Notes: generated by a model not told the origin, from the letters alone. A DNA stretch of 64,000 nt from QWHO01 sp039809865 (GCA_039809865.1 JBDHVW010000033.1:1-64000); one strand, 5' to 3'. Positions 33,039 to 41,487 are shown, numbered from the stretch's first letter. Numbers and translations are program-made.

Positions 33039-34213
33039 AGAAAGCCCTGGACGGGCGAGAGTTGACCCCCGAGGACGCCCTTCCCCTGGCTCAGGCCCGC
33101 GGCGAGCTGCTGCACGACCTGATGCGGGTGGCCGACGAGCTCAGAAAGCGGCACGTGGGTGAGGTGGTCACCTATGTCATCAACCGCAACATCAACTTCA
33201 CCAACGTCTGCATCAAGAAGTGCGCCTTCTGCGCCTTCAGCCGCGACCACCGCACCGAGGAGGGCTACTTCCTCCCCCTCGAGGAGGTGCTGCGGCGGGT
33301 GGACCAGGCGGTGACGCTGGGCGCCACCGAGGTCTGCCTGCAGGCCGGGCTGGCCCCCAAGATGGAGGGGGACTACTACCTGCGTCTCACGCGCGAGGTC
33401 AAGAAGCTTCACCCGGCACTGCACATTCACGCCTTCTCGCCCGAGGAGGTGCTTTATGGCGCGGTGCGCTCCAGGGTCAGCCTTCGCGAGTATCTGGCCG
33501 AGCTGAAAAACGCCGGATTGGACACGCTCCCGGGCACCTCCGCCGAGTTGCTGGACCAGGCGATGCGCGACCGGATCTCACCCGGCCGCATCACGGTGGA
33601 GCAGTGGATCGAGGTCATCAAGACGGCCCACGAGCTGGGGCTGCGCACCACCTCTACGATGATGTACGGCCATCTCGAGGAGCCCCGCCACTGGGTGGCC
33701 CATCTCGAGCTGCTGCGCCAGATCCAGGCCGAGACGGGAGGCTTCACCGAGTTCGTGCCTCTCAGCTTCGTGCACCAGGAAGCCCCCATGTACCGCCTCA
33801 TCGAGGGCGTGCGGGCAGGCGCCACCGGGGCCGAGGTGCTGCGCCTGCACGCGCTGGCCCGGCTTTATCTGGGTCCCACCTTTCGCAACATCCAGGCCTC
33901 CTGGGTCAAGGAGGGGCCGCGCCTGGCGCAGTTGCTGCTGGAGGCGGGCTGCAACGACCTGGGTGGCACGCTCATCAACGAGAGCATCTCCACCAGCGCG
34001 GGCGCGTCCTTCGGGCAACTCGTCCCTCCGCGCGAGCTGCGCCGCTTGATCGAAGATCTGGGGCGGGTGCCGGCCCAGCGCAACACCACCTACCGCCTGC
34101 TCGAGGAGCGCGAGGTCGCCCTGGATCGCGCTCAGGACGGCGAGTTCGGCTCCTACCAGGAGCTGGTCGCCTCGGGCGACCACCGTTTCGTGCATCCGAA
34201 CAAGCGGGTGTGA
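33023..34213 (+). CDS. cofH: FO synthase subunit CofH
   Basis: CofH joins a tyrosine-derived fragment to 5-amino-6-ribitylaminouracil in FO synthesis. The 396-residue protein carries C63-x3-C67-x2-C70 (CIKKCAFC) after NRNINFTN, then GYFLPLEEVLRRV, ATEVCLQAGLAPKM and DLGGTLINESISTSAG, all typical of CofH rather than of the related MqnC/MqnE. The ATG at 33023 lies within cofG. It is the last gene of the ribD-ribA-cofG-cofH unit; the next gene has its own ribosome binding site. Confidence 0.95.
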   Translation: MHDSLKKALDGRELTPEDALPLAQARGELLHDLMRVADELRKRHVGEVVTYVINRNINFTNVCIKKCAFCAFSRDHRTEEGYFLPLEEVLRRVDQAVTLGATEVCLQAGLAPKMEGDYYLRLTREVKKLHPALHIHAFSPEEVLYGAVRSRVSLREYLAELKNAGLDTLPGTSAELLDQAMRDRISPGRITVEQWIEVIKTAHELGLRTTSTMMYGHLEEPRHWVAHLELLRQIQAETGGFTEFVPLSFVHQEAPMYRLIEGVRAGATGAEVLRLHALARLYLGPTFRNIQASWVKEGPRLAQLLLEAGCNDLGGTLINESISTSAGASFGQLVPPRELRRLIEDLGRVPAQRNTTYRLLEEREVALDRAQDGEFGSYQELVASGDHRFVHPNKRV

Positions 34214-34290
34214 CCCGGCTCACAGCGCAAGGCCACGCCATCGGCTACACTGGCAACGGGGAAACCCTTTCCAGATAAAGGAGAAATCCG

Positions 34291-34683
34291 ATGCCGATGC
34301 CGCAGTCGTACACTTGGAGACATTCCATTCAAACGGCTGAGCGTCTGTTGAGGGATCGCGAAAAGTCTCTGGCTTTCCTGATGCGGACGAAGAAGCCGTT
34401 GGAAACCGCCGTCGGGCCACACGGGAAACTCTCCAAGATGAAATCCCAGGCCGTCGAGTTGTTCCACCTGTTGTATTGCTATCAGCGCGGGGAGTGCAAT
34501 GGTCCGAGCTACCACACGCTCATCCTGACCACAGCCGCGTTCCACTATATGTCTTGCGCCCGTGACGTGCGCGACTTCTGGCGCAAGACCGAGTCGACCG
34601 AGGATGTCTTCGAGCACGTGCTCAAGGAGATCGATCTCGACTTCCGTGACTTTCAAGCCTGGAGACAAAAACAAGGGGCTTGA
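34291..34683 (+). CDS. Hypothetical helical protein, 130 residues
   Basis: ATG at 34291 has AAGGAG seven bases before it. The protein is mostly helical and hydrophilic, with aromatic and Cys residues (FHLLYCYQRGECNG) but no recognisable motif, signal peptide or membrane helix. A TACACT element near 34247 could be its -10 box. A terminator follows 30 bases after the stop, so it is either the last gene of the FO operon or a single-gene unit. Function unknown. Confidence 0.75.
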   Translation: MPMPQSYTWRHSIQTAERLLRDREKSLAFLMRTKKPLETAVGPHGKLSKMKSQAVELFHLLYCYQRGECNGPSYHTLILTTAAFHYMSCARDVRDFWRKTESTEDVFEHVLKEIDLDFRDFQAWRQKQGA

Positions 34684-34714
34684 CCTGCCATCGTCCAGAA
34701 CGGGGAGAAACCCG

Positions 34715-34754
34715 GCGCGCGCCGACCTGGAAATCGGGGCGCGCTTTTTCTTTT
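34715..34754 (+). terminator. Rho-independent terminator
   Basis: A GCGCGC stem (34716-34721 with 34739-34744), extended inwards by CCGA/TCGG, is followed on the plus strand by TTTTTCTTTT. It ends the transcript of the 34291 gene and perhaps of the FO operon. The minus-strand gene at 34753 converges on it. Confidence 0.85.
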
Positions 34755-35829
34755 AGCGGTAAGTGATGCGGAAGATCTGCCCGCCCCGGTCGTCGGACAC
34801 AAGCAAGGAGCCATCTTGCAGCTCTTGCAGGTCCACGGGACGCCCCCAGGGACCACCCGGCTGCAGCCAGCCCTCGGCGAACGTGGTCGGTTGCGAGCCT
34901 TTGACCACCTGGATGCGATAGCCCAGCGGCGTGGAGCGGTTCCACGAGCCGTGCTGCGCGATGAACGGCTGGTTGCGGTATTCGGGCGGAAACATCTGGC
35001 CGCGGTAAAAGCGGATGCCCAGCGGCGCCACGTGAGCGTCCATCAGGGCCACGGGCTTCACGAAGTCGACGCCGTTGGGAGCGAACCGGCCGAAATCGGG
35101 GTCTTTCTGGTTGTTTCCGAAGACATAGGGAAACCCGTAGTGGCCGCCCACCACCAGTTTGTTCAGCTCTTCGGGCGGCAGCTCGTCGGAGATCAGGTCG
35201 CGACCGTTCTCGGTGAAGAAAAGCGCCCCGCTCTGAGGGTCCCAGTCAAAGCCGACGGTATTGCGGATGCCGCGGGCCACGATCTCGAAACCGGAGCCGT
35301 CGGTCTTGAGCCGCGCCAGGGTGCCGAACGGATCGCTCACCTGGCCCACGTTCAGCGGAGCTCCAATGGCGACATAGAGCATTCCGTCCGGGCCCAGCCG
35401 CAGGTAACGCCAGCCGTGGTGGCCGTCCTTGGGCAGCTCCTTGATCACGGTGCGGCTCGTGGCGGCGAGCTTCGTGGCCATGCCCGGATACTTGCTCAGC
35501 TTGTCGATCTCGGCCACGTAGACGTCGTCGCCCTGGACCGCGATGCCGTTGGGGCCATTGAGGCCCTCGAGAACCTTGATGACCTTGTCGGGCTTGAAGT
35601 CGCCGTTGGCATCGGGCAGGGCGTAAACATCGTGCTCGCGGGTTCCCACCCAGAGCGTGTTGTGCTTGTCCAGACACAGGCTGCGCGCACCGGGGACCGC
35701 CGCGAAGCGCTCGATGTGAAAGCCCCTGGGCATTTTGATCTGCCCCAGTTGATCGGAAGGGGCCGCAGCGGGAGGCGGGGCCTGACAGGCCAGGGTCAGG
35801 ATCATCGCGGACAGGAGGAAACGCTTCAT
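34753..35829 (-). CDS. Secreted PQQ/sorbosone-dehydrogenase-like beta-propeller
   Basis: The 358-residue protein starts at ATG 35829 with MKRFLLSAMILTLACQAPPP, a signal peptide with a weak lipobox (TLAC), so it may be a lipoprotein. The remainder matches the sorbosone/aldose sugar dehydrogenase type propeller: GFHIERFAAVPGARSL, GPNGIAVQGDDVYVAE, LRLGPDGMLYVAIG, NTVGFDWDPQSGALFFTENG, and AQHGSWNRSTPLGYRI. Members of this family often bind PQQ or calcium; whether this one is an active dehydrogenase is not clear. It is monocistronic, 47 bases downstream of the PH-like gene. Confidence 0.85.
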   Translation of the reverse strand: MKRFLLSAMILTLACQAPPPAAAPSDQLGQIKMPRGFHIERFAAVPGARSLCLDKHNTLWVGTREHDVYALPDANGDFKPDKVIKVLEGLNGPNGIAVQGDDVYVAEIDKLSKYPGMATKLAATSRTVIKELPKDGHHGWRYLRLGPDGMLYVAIGAPLNVGQVSDPFGTLARLKTDGSGFEIVARGIRNTVGFDWDPQSGALFFTENGRDLISDELPPEELNKLVVGGHYGFPYVFGNNQKDPDFGRFAPNGVDFVKPVALMDAHVAPLGIRFYRGQMFPPEYRNQPFIAQHGSWNRSTPLGYRIQVVKGSQPTTFAEGWLQPGGPWGRPVDLQELQDGSLLVSDDRGGQIFRITYR

Positions 35830-35876
35830 GAGCGTAAGTTCCGGCCCGCCTCGCGCACTCCTCGGTACCCGCGTAA

Positions 35877-36329
35877 CTACCAGGGGTTGCGCACGCGAGC
35901 GTGCTGGCGAATCTCCTGCACCAGCTCGGCCCAGTTCTCGAACGAGTTGGGCAGCGTGACGCTGCCCTGCTTGTCGCGCAGCCCGATCTCGAGATAGGTG
36001 GATTGCTCGCTCAGGTCCACGATGTCCGACCAGGCGATGGCGCGCGGCACCCCGTTGTCCTCGTAGATCAGCTCGTCCTGGGTGACGATGACGCGCGAGC
36101 GGCCCCCGCGTAGCCAGCCTTGGAAAGGAGCGGCGGCCGCGAACAAGGCCACGCCTCCCATGACGATCACTCCGATCGCGGTGCGACCGTCCCTGTAGGA
36201 GTGGGAATACGCTACTCCGGCCAGACCCAGAATAGCCAGGGCAGCGCCTCCCATCGTCAGCATCAAGATGGCCGCGAAATACATCATGCGCGTCCGGGGG
36301 TCGAAGCCGTAGATCTTCCTCATCTGCAT
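35877..36329 (-). CDS. Membrane protein with two helices and PH-like domain
   Basis: ATG at 36329 (with GGAA five bases upstream) gives 150 residues; a longer frame upstream is antisense to the ATP-grasp gene. Residues about 17-40 and 50-70 are membrane helices. The C-terminal half (RSRVIVTQDELIYEDNGVPRAIAWSDIVDL) looks like a bacterial PH/YdbS-type domain, cytoplasmic and beta-rich. No function can be assigned. It diverges from the ATP-grasp gene with 48 bases between starts. Confidence 0.75.
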   Translation of the reverse strand: MQMRKIYGFDPRTRMMYFAAILMLTMGGAALAILGLAGVAYSHSYRDGRTAIGVIVMGGVALFAAAAPFQGWLRGGRSRVIVTQDELIYEDNGVPRAIAWSDIVDLSEQSTYLEIGLRDKQGSVTLPNSFENWAELVQEIRQHARVRNPW

Positions 36330-36377
36330 GAGAATTCCACAGGAGCCCCGCTCGTTCCGCTTGAACGCCGCCAGACC

Positions 36378-37607
36378 ATGAGCAAGACCGTCCTCTTCTT
36401 TGCCCCCCTGTTCAACGAGAACACCCTCGAGCTGCTGGACACCGTAAGCCGAATTCCCGGCGTGCGCACCGGGCTGGTGAGCCAGGATGCGCTCTGGAAC
36501 CTGCCCGCGCAACTGCAATCGCAACTGGCCGGCCACTGGCAGGTGCTCGACGTGCTCGACGGGGAGGAGCTCTCGGAAGCGGGTGCCCGCCTGCGCGAGG
36601 AGCTCGGCCACGTGGACGTGCTGATGGCGGCCAACGAGCAGATCCAGGTGCCCGTGGCCTACGCGCGTGAGAAGTTGGGCATTCCCGGCATGGGCGTGCA
36701 GACCGTCAGCAACTTCCGGGACAAGGCCCAGATGAAGGACCGCTTCCGCGAGCACGGCGTGCCCTGCGCCCGGCACTGCAAAGCCACCAGCGAGGACGAT
36801 GCCTGGGCCTTCATGTGCGAGGTCCACTTTCCGGTGATCATCAAGCCGGTGGACAGCGCCGCCACCCAGTCCACCTATCGCGTGGAGTCGTCGCGCGCGC
36901 TGCGCGAGGTGCTGCGGGCCGTGCCACCCTCGCACGAGCGGCCGTTGCAGATCGAGGAGTTCGTGGTCGGGGCCGAGCACACGTTTGAGACGGTGACGCT
37001 GCATGGCCAGCATCTCTGGCACTCGATCTCGCGCTACATCCCCAATCCGCTGGACGTGGTCAACAACCCCTGGATCCAGTGGCGCATCGTGCTACCGCGC
37101 GAGGTGGACGCGCCCGAGTTCGATGACATCCGGGCCGTCGGGTGCCGCGCCCTGGACGCCCTGGGCGCTCATACCTGCCTCACCCACATGGAGTGGTTCC
37201 GGCGCGGCGACGGCAGCATCGCGATCGGTGAGTGCGCCGCCCGTCCCCCGGGGCCGCAGCTGCAGGCCCTGATGAATCGCGCTCACGACGTGGACATGAA
37301 CTTGCTCTGGGCGCGCCTGATGATCTTCCACGAGTTCACGCCCCCGGCTGAGCGCAAGTACGCGGCCGGCGTCGCCTTCCTGCGCGGAATGGGCGGCCAC
37401 CGCGTGAAGACGGTGCACAACCTCGATCGCGTGCTGGAAGAGCTGGGCGGACTCGTGACCGACCTCAAACGCCCCCAACCCGGCGCCTACGCCGGCCATC
37501 TCTACGAGGGACAGGGCTGGGTCATCGTCCGCCACCCCGAGACCTCCGTCGTGGAAGCCGCCCTGGAGCGCATCGTCAACACCGTGCGCGTGGAGATGTT
37601 CCTGTAA
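36378..37607 (+). CDS. ATP-grasp ligase
   Basis: The 409-residue protein (ATG 36378) has the layout of ATP-grasp amide ligases: an N-terminal Rossmann-like domain (MSKTVLFFAPLFNENTLELL), a link FRDKAQMKDRFREHGVPCAR, the ATP-binding strands VHFPVIIKPVDSAATQ and LQIEEFVVGAEHTFE, and the metal-binding end IGECAARPPGPQLQAL. Family members join a carboxylate to an amine, as in dipeptide or carnosine synthases; the substrates here are unknown. It stands alone, but lies 5 kb from a cupin-MetRS/oxidase cassette on the same strand and could act on its product (speculative). Confidence 0.85.
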   Translation: MSKTVLFFAPLFNENTLELLDTVSRIPGVRTGLVSQDALWNLPAQLQSQLAGHWQVLDVLDGEELSEAGARLREELGHVDVLMAANEQIQVPVAYAREKLGIPGMGVQTVSNFRDKAQMKDRFREHGVPCARHCKATSEDDAWAFMCEVHFPVIIKPVDSAATQSTYRVESSRALREVLRAVPPSHERPLQIEEFVVGAEHTFETVTLHGQHLWHSISRYIPNPLDVVNNPWIQWRIVLPREVDAPEFDDIRAVGCRALDALGAHTCLTHMEWFRRGDGSIAIGECAARPPGPQLQALMNRAHDVDMNLLWARLMIFHEFTPPAERKYAAGVAFLRGMGGHRVKTVHNLDRVLEELGGLVTDLKRPQPGAYAGHLYEGQGWVIVRHPETSVVEAALERIVNTVRVEMFL

Positions 37608-37615
37608 AGTTGGCT

Positions 37616-37657
37616 ACTCCCTACTCCCTACTCCCTACTCCCTACTCCCTACTTCCC
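37616..37657. repeat. Heptameric tandem repeat ACTCCCT (five units plus one degenerate)
   Basis: Five perfect ACTCCCT units (37616-37650) and a sixth ACTTCCC fill the gap after the ATP-grasp gene. The stop codon of the following minus-strand gene lies inside the last units, so the repeat has shaped the 3' end of that gene. Confidence 0.9.
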
Positions 37658-38215
37658 CACCTTCAGGACCAGGCCCGCGGAGGGGGAGATCTCCGTGGCC
37701 AGGTAAGCGGTGCCGCTGACAACGGAGCCTTTGGGCATCGGGTCGACGGAGGTGGGATTGGTCGGGTAGCTCTTGCCGTCGAAGCGGAGGCGGACGAACC
37801 GGGCGGGCATGCCGCCGCCCGAGGTGCGCACGATCAGGTCGTGCCAGCCTTTCGTGGACGTGTCGGCCACCACGACCGGATTGCGCATCACCGTCATCTC
37901 GGTCACCAGCGCGTAGCCCTCGCCCTGCATCTGGAAGACCGCGGCGGTCGAGCCGCCCGAGCCGCTGAACTCGGGCCCGATCAGCATCACCAGGGCCTCC
38001 TTGCCCGTTTTGGTGAGCGCCACCGGGTTGTAGAAATAGCGGGTCTGGCTGCCGGGCGCCAGTTGGAAGGCCCGGGCGAGGGCGCGCTCCAGCGCCCCGT
38101 CGGGACGGGTGGCGGCGGGGACGTAGCGGACGGTGCCCAGCTTGATCCCGTCCACCGGCAGCAGGGGCTCGGCCACGGCCACGGCCAGCAAAAGAGCGAC
38201 CAGGACGAAGCGCAT
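37649..38215 (-). CDS. Secreted hypothetical protein, 188 residues
   Basis: ATG at 38215 overlaps the stop of the upstream gene by one base (TGATG). Residues 1-15 form a signal peptide (MRFVLVALLLAVAVA). The mature part is beta-rich with short Gly/Thr loops and no cysteines (FYNPVALTKTGKEALVMLIG). The last codons run into a heptameric repeat, so the C-terminus may differ between strains. It ends a five-gene minus-strand unit that includes an acyl-CoA-dehydrogenase-like flavoprotein and a cupin. Function unknown. Confidence 0.75.
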   Translation of the reverse strand: MRFVLVALLLAVAVAEPLLPVDGIKLGTVRYVPAATRPDGALERALARAFQLAPGSQTRYFYNPVALTKTGKEALVMLIGPEFSGSGGSTAAVFQMQGEGYALVTEMTVMRNPVVVADTSTKGWHDLIVRTSGGGMPARFVRLRFDGKSYPTNPTSVDPMPKGSVVSGTAYLATEISPSAGLVLKVGK

Positions 38216-39009
38216 CAGGCGGCTCTCTTCTTCAGGACGACGCCGCCGATGACCAGCGAGTCCTGCTCCTCGCGCACGGTGTTGAGCGTGCCCGGGGCGA
38301 CCAGCTTCCCGACCTCGGCCAGGGTCTCGACCGTCTGGGCGATCTCCTGGCTGCAGGAGCCCTGCACCAGGTCGATAGTCTCACGATCCTTACTCTCGAC
38401 GAGGGCGGTGAACATCTCCTCCACCGTGGCGCCTTCGAGCTTGCTCAATTTCTGATGGACCTGGCGCATCTGCACGGCCTTCTCGAACTGGCCGTTCTCG
38501 GCCAGGCGCGCTTCCTGGCCCTGAAGACCGGCCAGAAAGACTTTGCGGTCAATCTGAAAGCTCGCCTGGGGCGCGGCGGGAGAATAGCTGCGGACGTAGT
38601 CCTGATTACGCTGCACGGCCTCCATGATGGCGTTCTGGCGCGCTCCCTGATAGCCGCGATACAAACCGACGCCGGCCACGGGCAGGCCGGCGGCCGCGAT
38701 GTACAGACCGGCCTGCACCACGCCCGGCATGATGGGCGGGATGGCTCCGAATCCGGCCACCAGCAACCCGCCACCCAACAAGACCCCTCCGACGATGCTG
38801 ACCCGGTTGCTCAGGCCGGTGGGCAGAGAGCGGCTCTTCTCGCTGGCGAGGCGATACATCTCGTACAGGTTTTCGCCGGGGGCGCGGAGCGTAGCGATAT
38901 CCTGCTGGACCTTCTCGGCCCCGTTGAAATCGTTGGAGCGGATCAGCTCGGCGCTTCTGGCTTTGAGGGCGGGCTCGATCACAGCCCGGCCCGGTGACGT
39001 GATTTCCAT
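38215..39009 (-). CDS. Membrane protein with central helical hairpin
   Basis: ATG at 39009 gives 264 residues. Residues 1-70 are helical and charged, residues about 72-125 form two Gly-rich membrane helices (VSIVGGVLLGGGLLVAGFGA and VVQAGLYIAAAGLPVAGVGL), and the C-terminal half is helical with coiled-coil tendency (MRQVHQKLSKLEGATVEEMF). Both ends are probably cytoplasmic. A GATACT element ends seven bases before the ATG and could be a -10 box for a leaderless mRNA. Family not recognised. Confidence 0.7.
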   Translation of the reverse strand: MEITSPGRAVIEPALKARSAELIRSNDFNGAEKVQQDIATLRAPGENLYEMYRLASEKSRSLPTGLSNRVSIVGGVLLGGGLLVAGFGAIPPIMPGVVQAGLYIAAAGLPVAGVGLYRGYQGARQNAIMEAVQRNQDYVRSYSPAAPQASFQIDRKVFLAGLQGQEARLAENGQFEKAVQMRQVHQKLSKLEGATVEEMFTALVESKDRETIDLVQGSCSQEIAQTVETLAEVGKLVAPGTLNTVREEQDSLVIGGVVLKKRAA

Positions 39010-39044
39010 CGCGCCCAGTATCGGCACGCGCTCTGAAAAAATCC

Positions 39045-39404
39045 TCAAGACAGCGCGACGAAGTACTTGGTCAGCTTGCTAGTGATCTGCCAGATCGTGG
39101 TGCAGCCGGTAGGAAAGTGGGCCGTATCGCCCGGCGCCAGGGTGCGCGTGGGCCCGCCAGGCCGGCAGTCGGTCACGGTCACCTCGCCCTCCACGATGTA
39201 GACGAACTCGTCGTAGCCGAAGTAGAACTCGTAGCGCCCCGGCTCGCACGACCAGAAGCCGGCGGTGGCGCCGCGCTCCTCGTTCTCGGCGGTGAAGAGG
39301 CAGCGCGCATTGGGAGTTCCCTCCAGGATCTCCTCCGGAGGCAGCTCCACCGCAGGCATGGGACCGGCGGGCAGCTTGCCGTAGGTGACGCGGGGGGCTC
39401 TCAT
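39045..39404 (-). CDS. Small single-domain cupin
   Basis: ATG at 39404 overlaps the preceding stop (ATGA), giving 119 residues. The beta-barrel of the cupin_3 (DUF861) type is visible: GFWSCEPGRYEFYFGYDEFVYIVEGEVTV as first motif in two parts, then PGDTAHFPTGCTTIWQI as the second. DUF861 members include EutQ-like and ureidoglycolate-type enzymes; metal ligands are not fully conserved here. Coupling to the flavoprotein gene suggests action in the same pathway, perhaps as an isomerase or a binding protein. Confidence 0.8.
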   Translation of the reverse strand: MRAPRVTYGKLPAGPMPAVELPPEEILEGTPNARCLFTAENEERGATAGFWSCEPGRYEFYFGYDEFVYIVEGEVTVTDCRPGGPTRTLAPGDTAHFPTGCTTIWQITSKLTKYFVALS

Positions 39405-40612
39405 CCGAGACCCCACTCGAAGAGGCCGGTGTAGGGGGTATCCTCGTCGAGCATGGCCTCACCCAGCGAGCGCTCGATCTTGGCCGTAATGGTGGGATGC
39501 AGCGGCCCGAAGACGACCTGCTCGGTCAGCGACTTGATGGGATGGTCGGCGGCCATGGAGCGCGTTCCGATCAGCGCCCGACAACCATTGACGATCTCCT
39601 CGGCCACCCGGGTGCCGGTGTGCTTGATGATGGAGCCGCAGTCCATCAGGTCGTTGGCTGTCTTGTCGAGCTCCTCGGCCGGACCGCGGGCCCGGACCAG
39701 GCGGCAATACTTGTCGGCGCAAACGCCAAACGAGTGCGCCAGAGCCAGGCAGGAGCGCAGCTGGACCGCCAGTCGGCCACAGTCGAGGATGAAGCCGTCG
39801 AGGTAGGCCAGGGGCTCCTCGTCCTCGGTGTGCACCGCGTAGCCGAACTTACGCACCTCCTCGAGCGCGCGGCAGGCCCCGCCCAGGTATGCGGCGGTCA
39901 CCAGCGCCTCGAACCACGCGGTCGCGTAGTAGGAGACGTGATTGGTCAGGTCGTTGTGCACCGACAGAACGTTGCGGCTCTTCACGACCAGGTCCTTGAA
40001 TTGGACCGGGCGCGTATCCGAAAGCGCCATGGCGCCGGCTCCGAACAGCGGCGGACCCAGCTCCAGAGCCGGCTGGTTCTTGAGATTGCAGTAGAACATC
40101 CCCATGTGCTCGCCCACCCAGCCGCTGAACAGCAGGATGTCGGCCTCGGAGGCGATGGATTGGAAGCCTTTGCGACCGGTACAGACGAAACTGCCGTCGG
40201 GCTGCGGCTTCGCCACCACATTGCGAAAGGGGTCGGCTTTGTTCTTGATATTCTCGCCGAAACTCGAGATCGCCATCAGGGAGCGGTATTTCTTGATCGT
40301 ATCGACCAGCGCCTGACGCCGACGCTCGAAATCGGGCACGAGCGGCACCGGCAGGGTGGCCAGGGCGGCCAGGTTGTACTGGTGCATCGTCAAGCCCACC
40401 GTCAGCGGTACCGAAGCCCCCCCGAGCAGGTAGAGCGCCTCGTAGGAGCGGACGAAGAGCTCCCCGGCGTCCTCCTGGAGCTCGCAAGGCAGGTAAGGGA
40501 TGCGGCTGGCGCGCACGCCATCGAAGAAAACCCGAGACTTTTTCTCGACCGGAGCCGCCTCGGTCTGCTCGGCGATGGCGCGGGCCTGGGCGCGAACTTC
40601 GTCCTTACTCAT
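39401..40612 (-). CDS. Acyl-CoA-dehydrogenase-fold flavoprotein
   Basis: The 403-residue protein (ATG 40612) has the three-domain acyl-CoA dehydrogenase fold: an N-terminal helical part, a middle beta domain (PDGSFVCTGRKGFQSIASEAD; LSDTRPVQFKDLVV) and a C-terminal four-helix bundle (AYLGGACRALEEV, IKHTGTRVAEEIVNGCRALI). Besides dehydrogenases this fold includes flavin-dependent N-hydroxylases such as VlmH and monooxygenases such as DszC. The divergence from typical fatty-acid enzymes favours a specialised reaction. It is coupled to a cupin gene downstream and a zinc-ribbon gene upstream, and lies 1.7 kb from the cupin-MetRS cassette. Confidence 0.8.
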   Translation of the reverse strand: MSKDEVRAQARAIAEQTEAAPVEKKSRVFFDGVRASRIPYLPCELQEDAGELFVRSYEALYLLGGASVPLTVGLTMHQYNLAALATLPVPLVPDFERRRQALVDTIKKYRSLMAISSFGENIKNKADPFRNVVAKPQPDGSFVCTGRKGFQSIASEADILLFSGWVGEHMGMFYCNLKNQPALELGPPLFGAGAMALSDTRPVQFKDLVVKSRNVLSVHNDLTNHVSYYATAWFEALVTAAYLGGACRALEEVRKFGYAVHTEDEEPLAYLDGFILDCGRLAVQLRSCLALAHSFGVCADKYCRLVRARGPAEELDKTANDLMDCGSIIKHTGTRVAEEIVNGCRALIGTRSMAADHPIKSLTEQVVFGPLHPTITAKIERSLGEAMLDEDTPYTGLFEWGLG

Positions 40613-41435
40613 GCCGGGGAATGAGCTTTTGCAACCCGGCCGCGCCCCCCAGCACCTGGGACCAGCCCTCGTTCAGCTCGCGCGTGGAGCGATTCTCGTT
40701 GACGGCGTGCATGCGGTTGACCCCGTCCAGGGCCGTGTCGACCGTGCGCAACAGGGGCGGCAGCGACGCGTCCTCGGGGGCCTGCTCCACCGCCTGCTGC
40801 AGCAAGGCCTGCGCTTCCAGCAGGCTGAACTCGAGCGGTTGGAGCGCCTGCATCAGCTCGGCCAGCCCGCCCTGGCCATTGATCACCCGGGTGTAAGCGT
40901 TGAAGACCGCCATGAACTCCTCGTTGACCTGGACCTGCTCGAAGTCCCGCTCGGCGCCCTCCGGATCGGGGATGAGGCGGTCCACCTCGCAATGGGGGCA
41001 GCTCGGCTCGGGGCCGCTCGAGCCGCAGCCCGGGCAGATCGGCTGACTGGAATGAGCCAGCTCGCTGAGGCGGTCACAGCTCTCGAGGAAAGCGCGCGCG
41101 TCCTGCTCGAGCTGCTCGAGAATTACGGCTCCGGGATCGGCGTGAAAGCCGTCCAGGCTCCGCTCGAGCGTGCGGCAGGCCTCGATATTGGCCTCGATCA
41201 GGCTGAAGACGTGCGGGTCGAGCTCGCCCGGTCGGGCATCGAGGTGGCCCTGGCGCTCTTGCCCGGCGGCGTGGACCCGATCTTTCATTCGCTGGATGTG
41301 CCCGAGCAATTCGTCCGACGGCTGCTCGACCTCCGCGCGGGCCATCTCCAAGAGCCCCTCCAGCCGGGAGGGGTCGGGGCCCTCGGGGGCGCCGCCAAAC
41401 GTACTGATCAGGTTGTCGAGATAGCCGGAAGCCAC
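40605..41435 (-). CDS. Helical protein with central zinc ribbon
   Basis: GTG at 41435 gives 276 residues, predominantly long amphipathic helices rich in Glu, Leu and Gln. A zinc ribbon sits at residues about 134-150 (CPGCG, CPHCE). There is no signal peptide or membrane helix. The stop overlaps the start of the flavoprotein gene by eight bases, so it opens that operon. It may be a scaffold; I do not recognise it. Confidence 0.7.
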   Translation of the reverse strand: MASGYLDNLISTFGGAPEGPDPSRLEGLLEMARAEVEQPSDELLGHIQRMKDRVHAAGQERQGHLDARPGELDPHVFSLIEANIEACRTLERSLDGFHADPGAVILEQLEQDARAFLESCDRLSELAHSSQPICPGCGSSGPEPSCPHCEVDRLIPDPEGAERDFEQVQVNEEFMAVFNAYTRVINGQGGLAELMQALQPLEFSLLEAQALLQQAVEQAPEDASLPPLLRTVDTALDGVNRMHAVNENRSTRELNEGWSQVLGGAAGLQKLIPRHE

Positions 41436-41459
41436 GCGGGCTGCCTTCGCCCGCCAACG

Positions 41460-41487
41460 AAAAAGTCCCTCGCGAAGCGCGAGGGAC
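41460..41487 (-). terminator. Rho-independent terminator
   Basis: On the minus strand GTCCCTCGC pairs with GCGAGGGAC around five bases and is followed by TTTTTC. It ends the transcript of the Gly-Lys-X repeat gene and separates it from the zinc-ribbon/flavoprotein operon. Confidence 0.9.

Noticed and set aside
37616..37657. CRISPR array
   Set aside because: The repeat units are seven bases long without spacers, and no cas gene is present.
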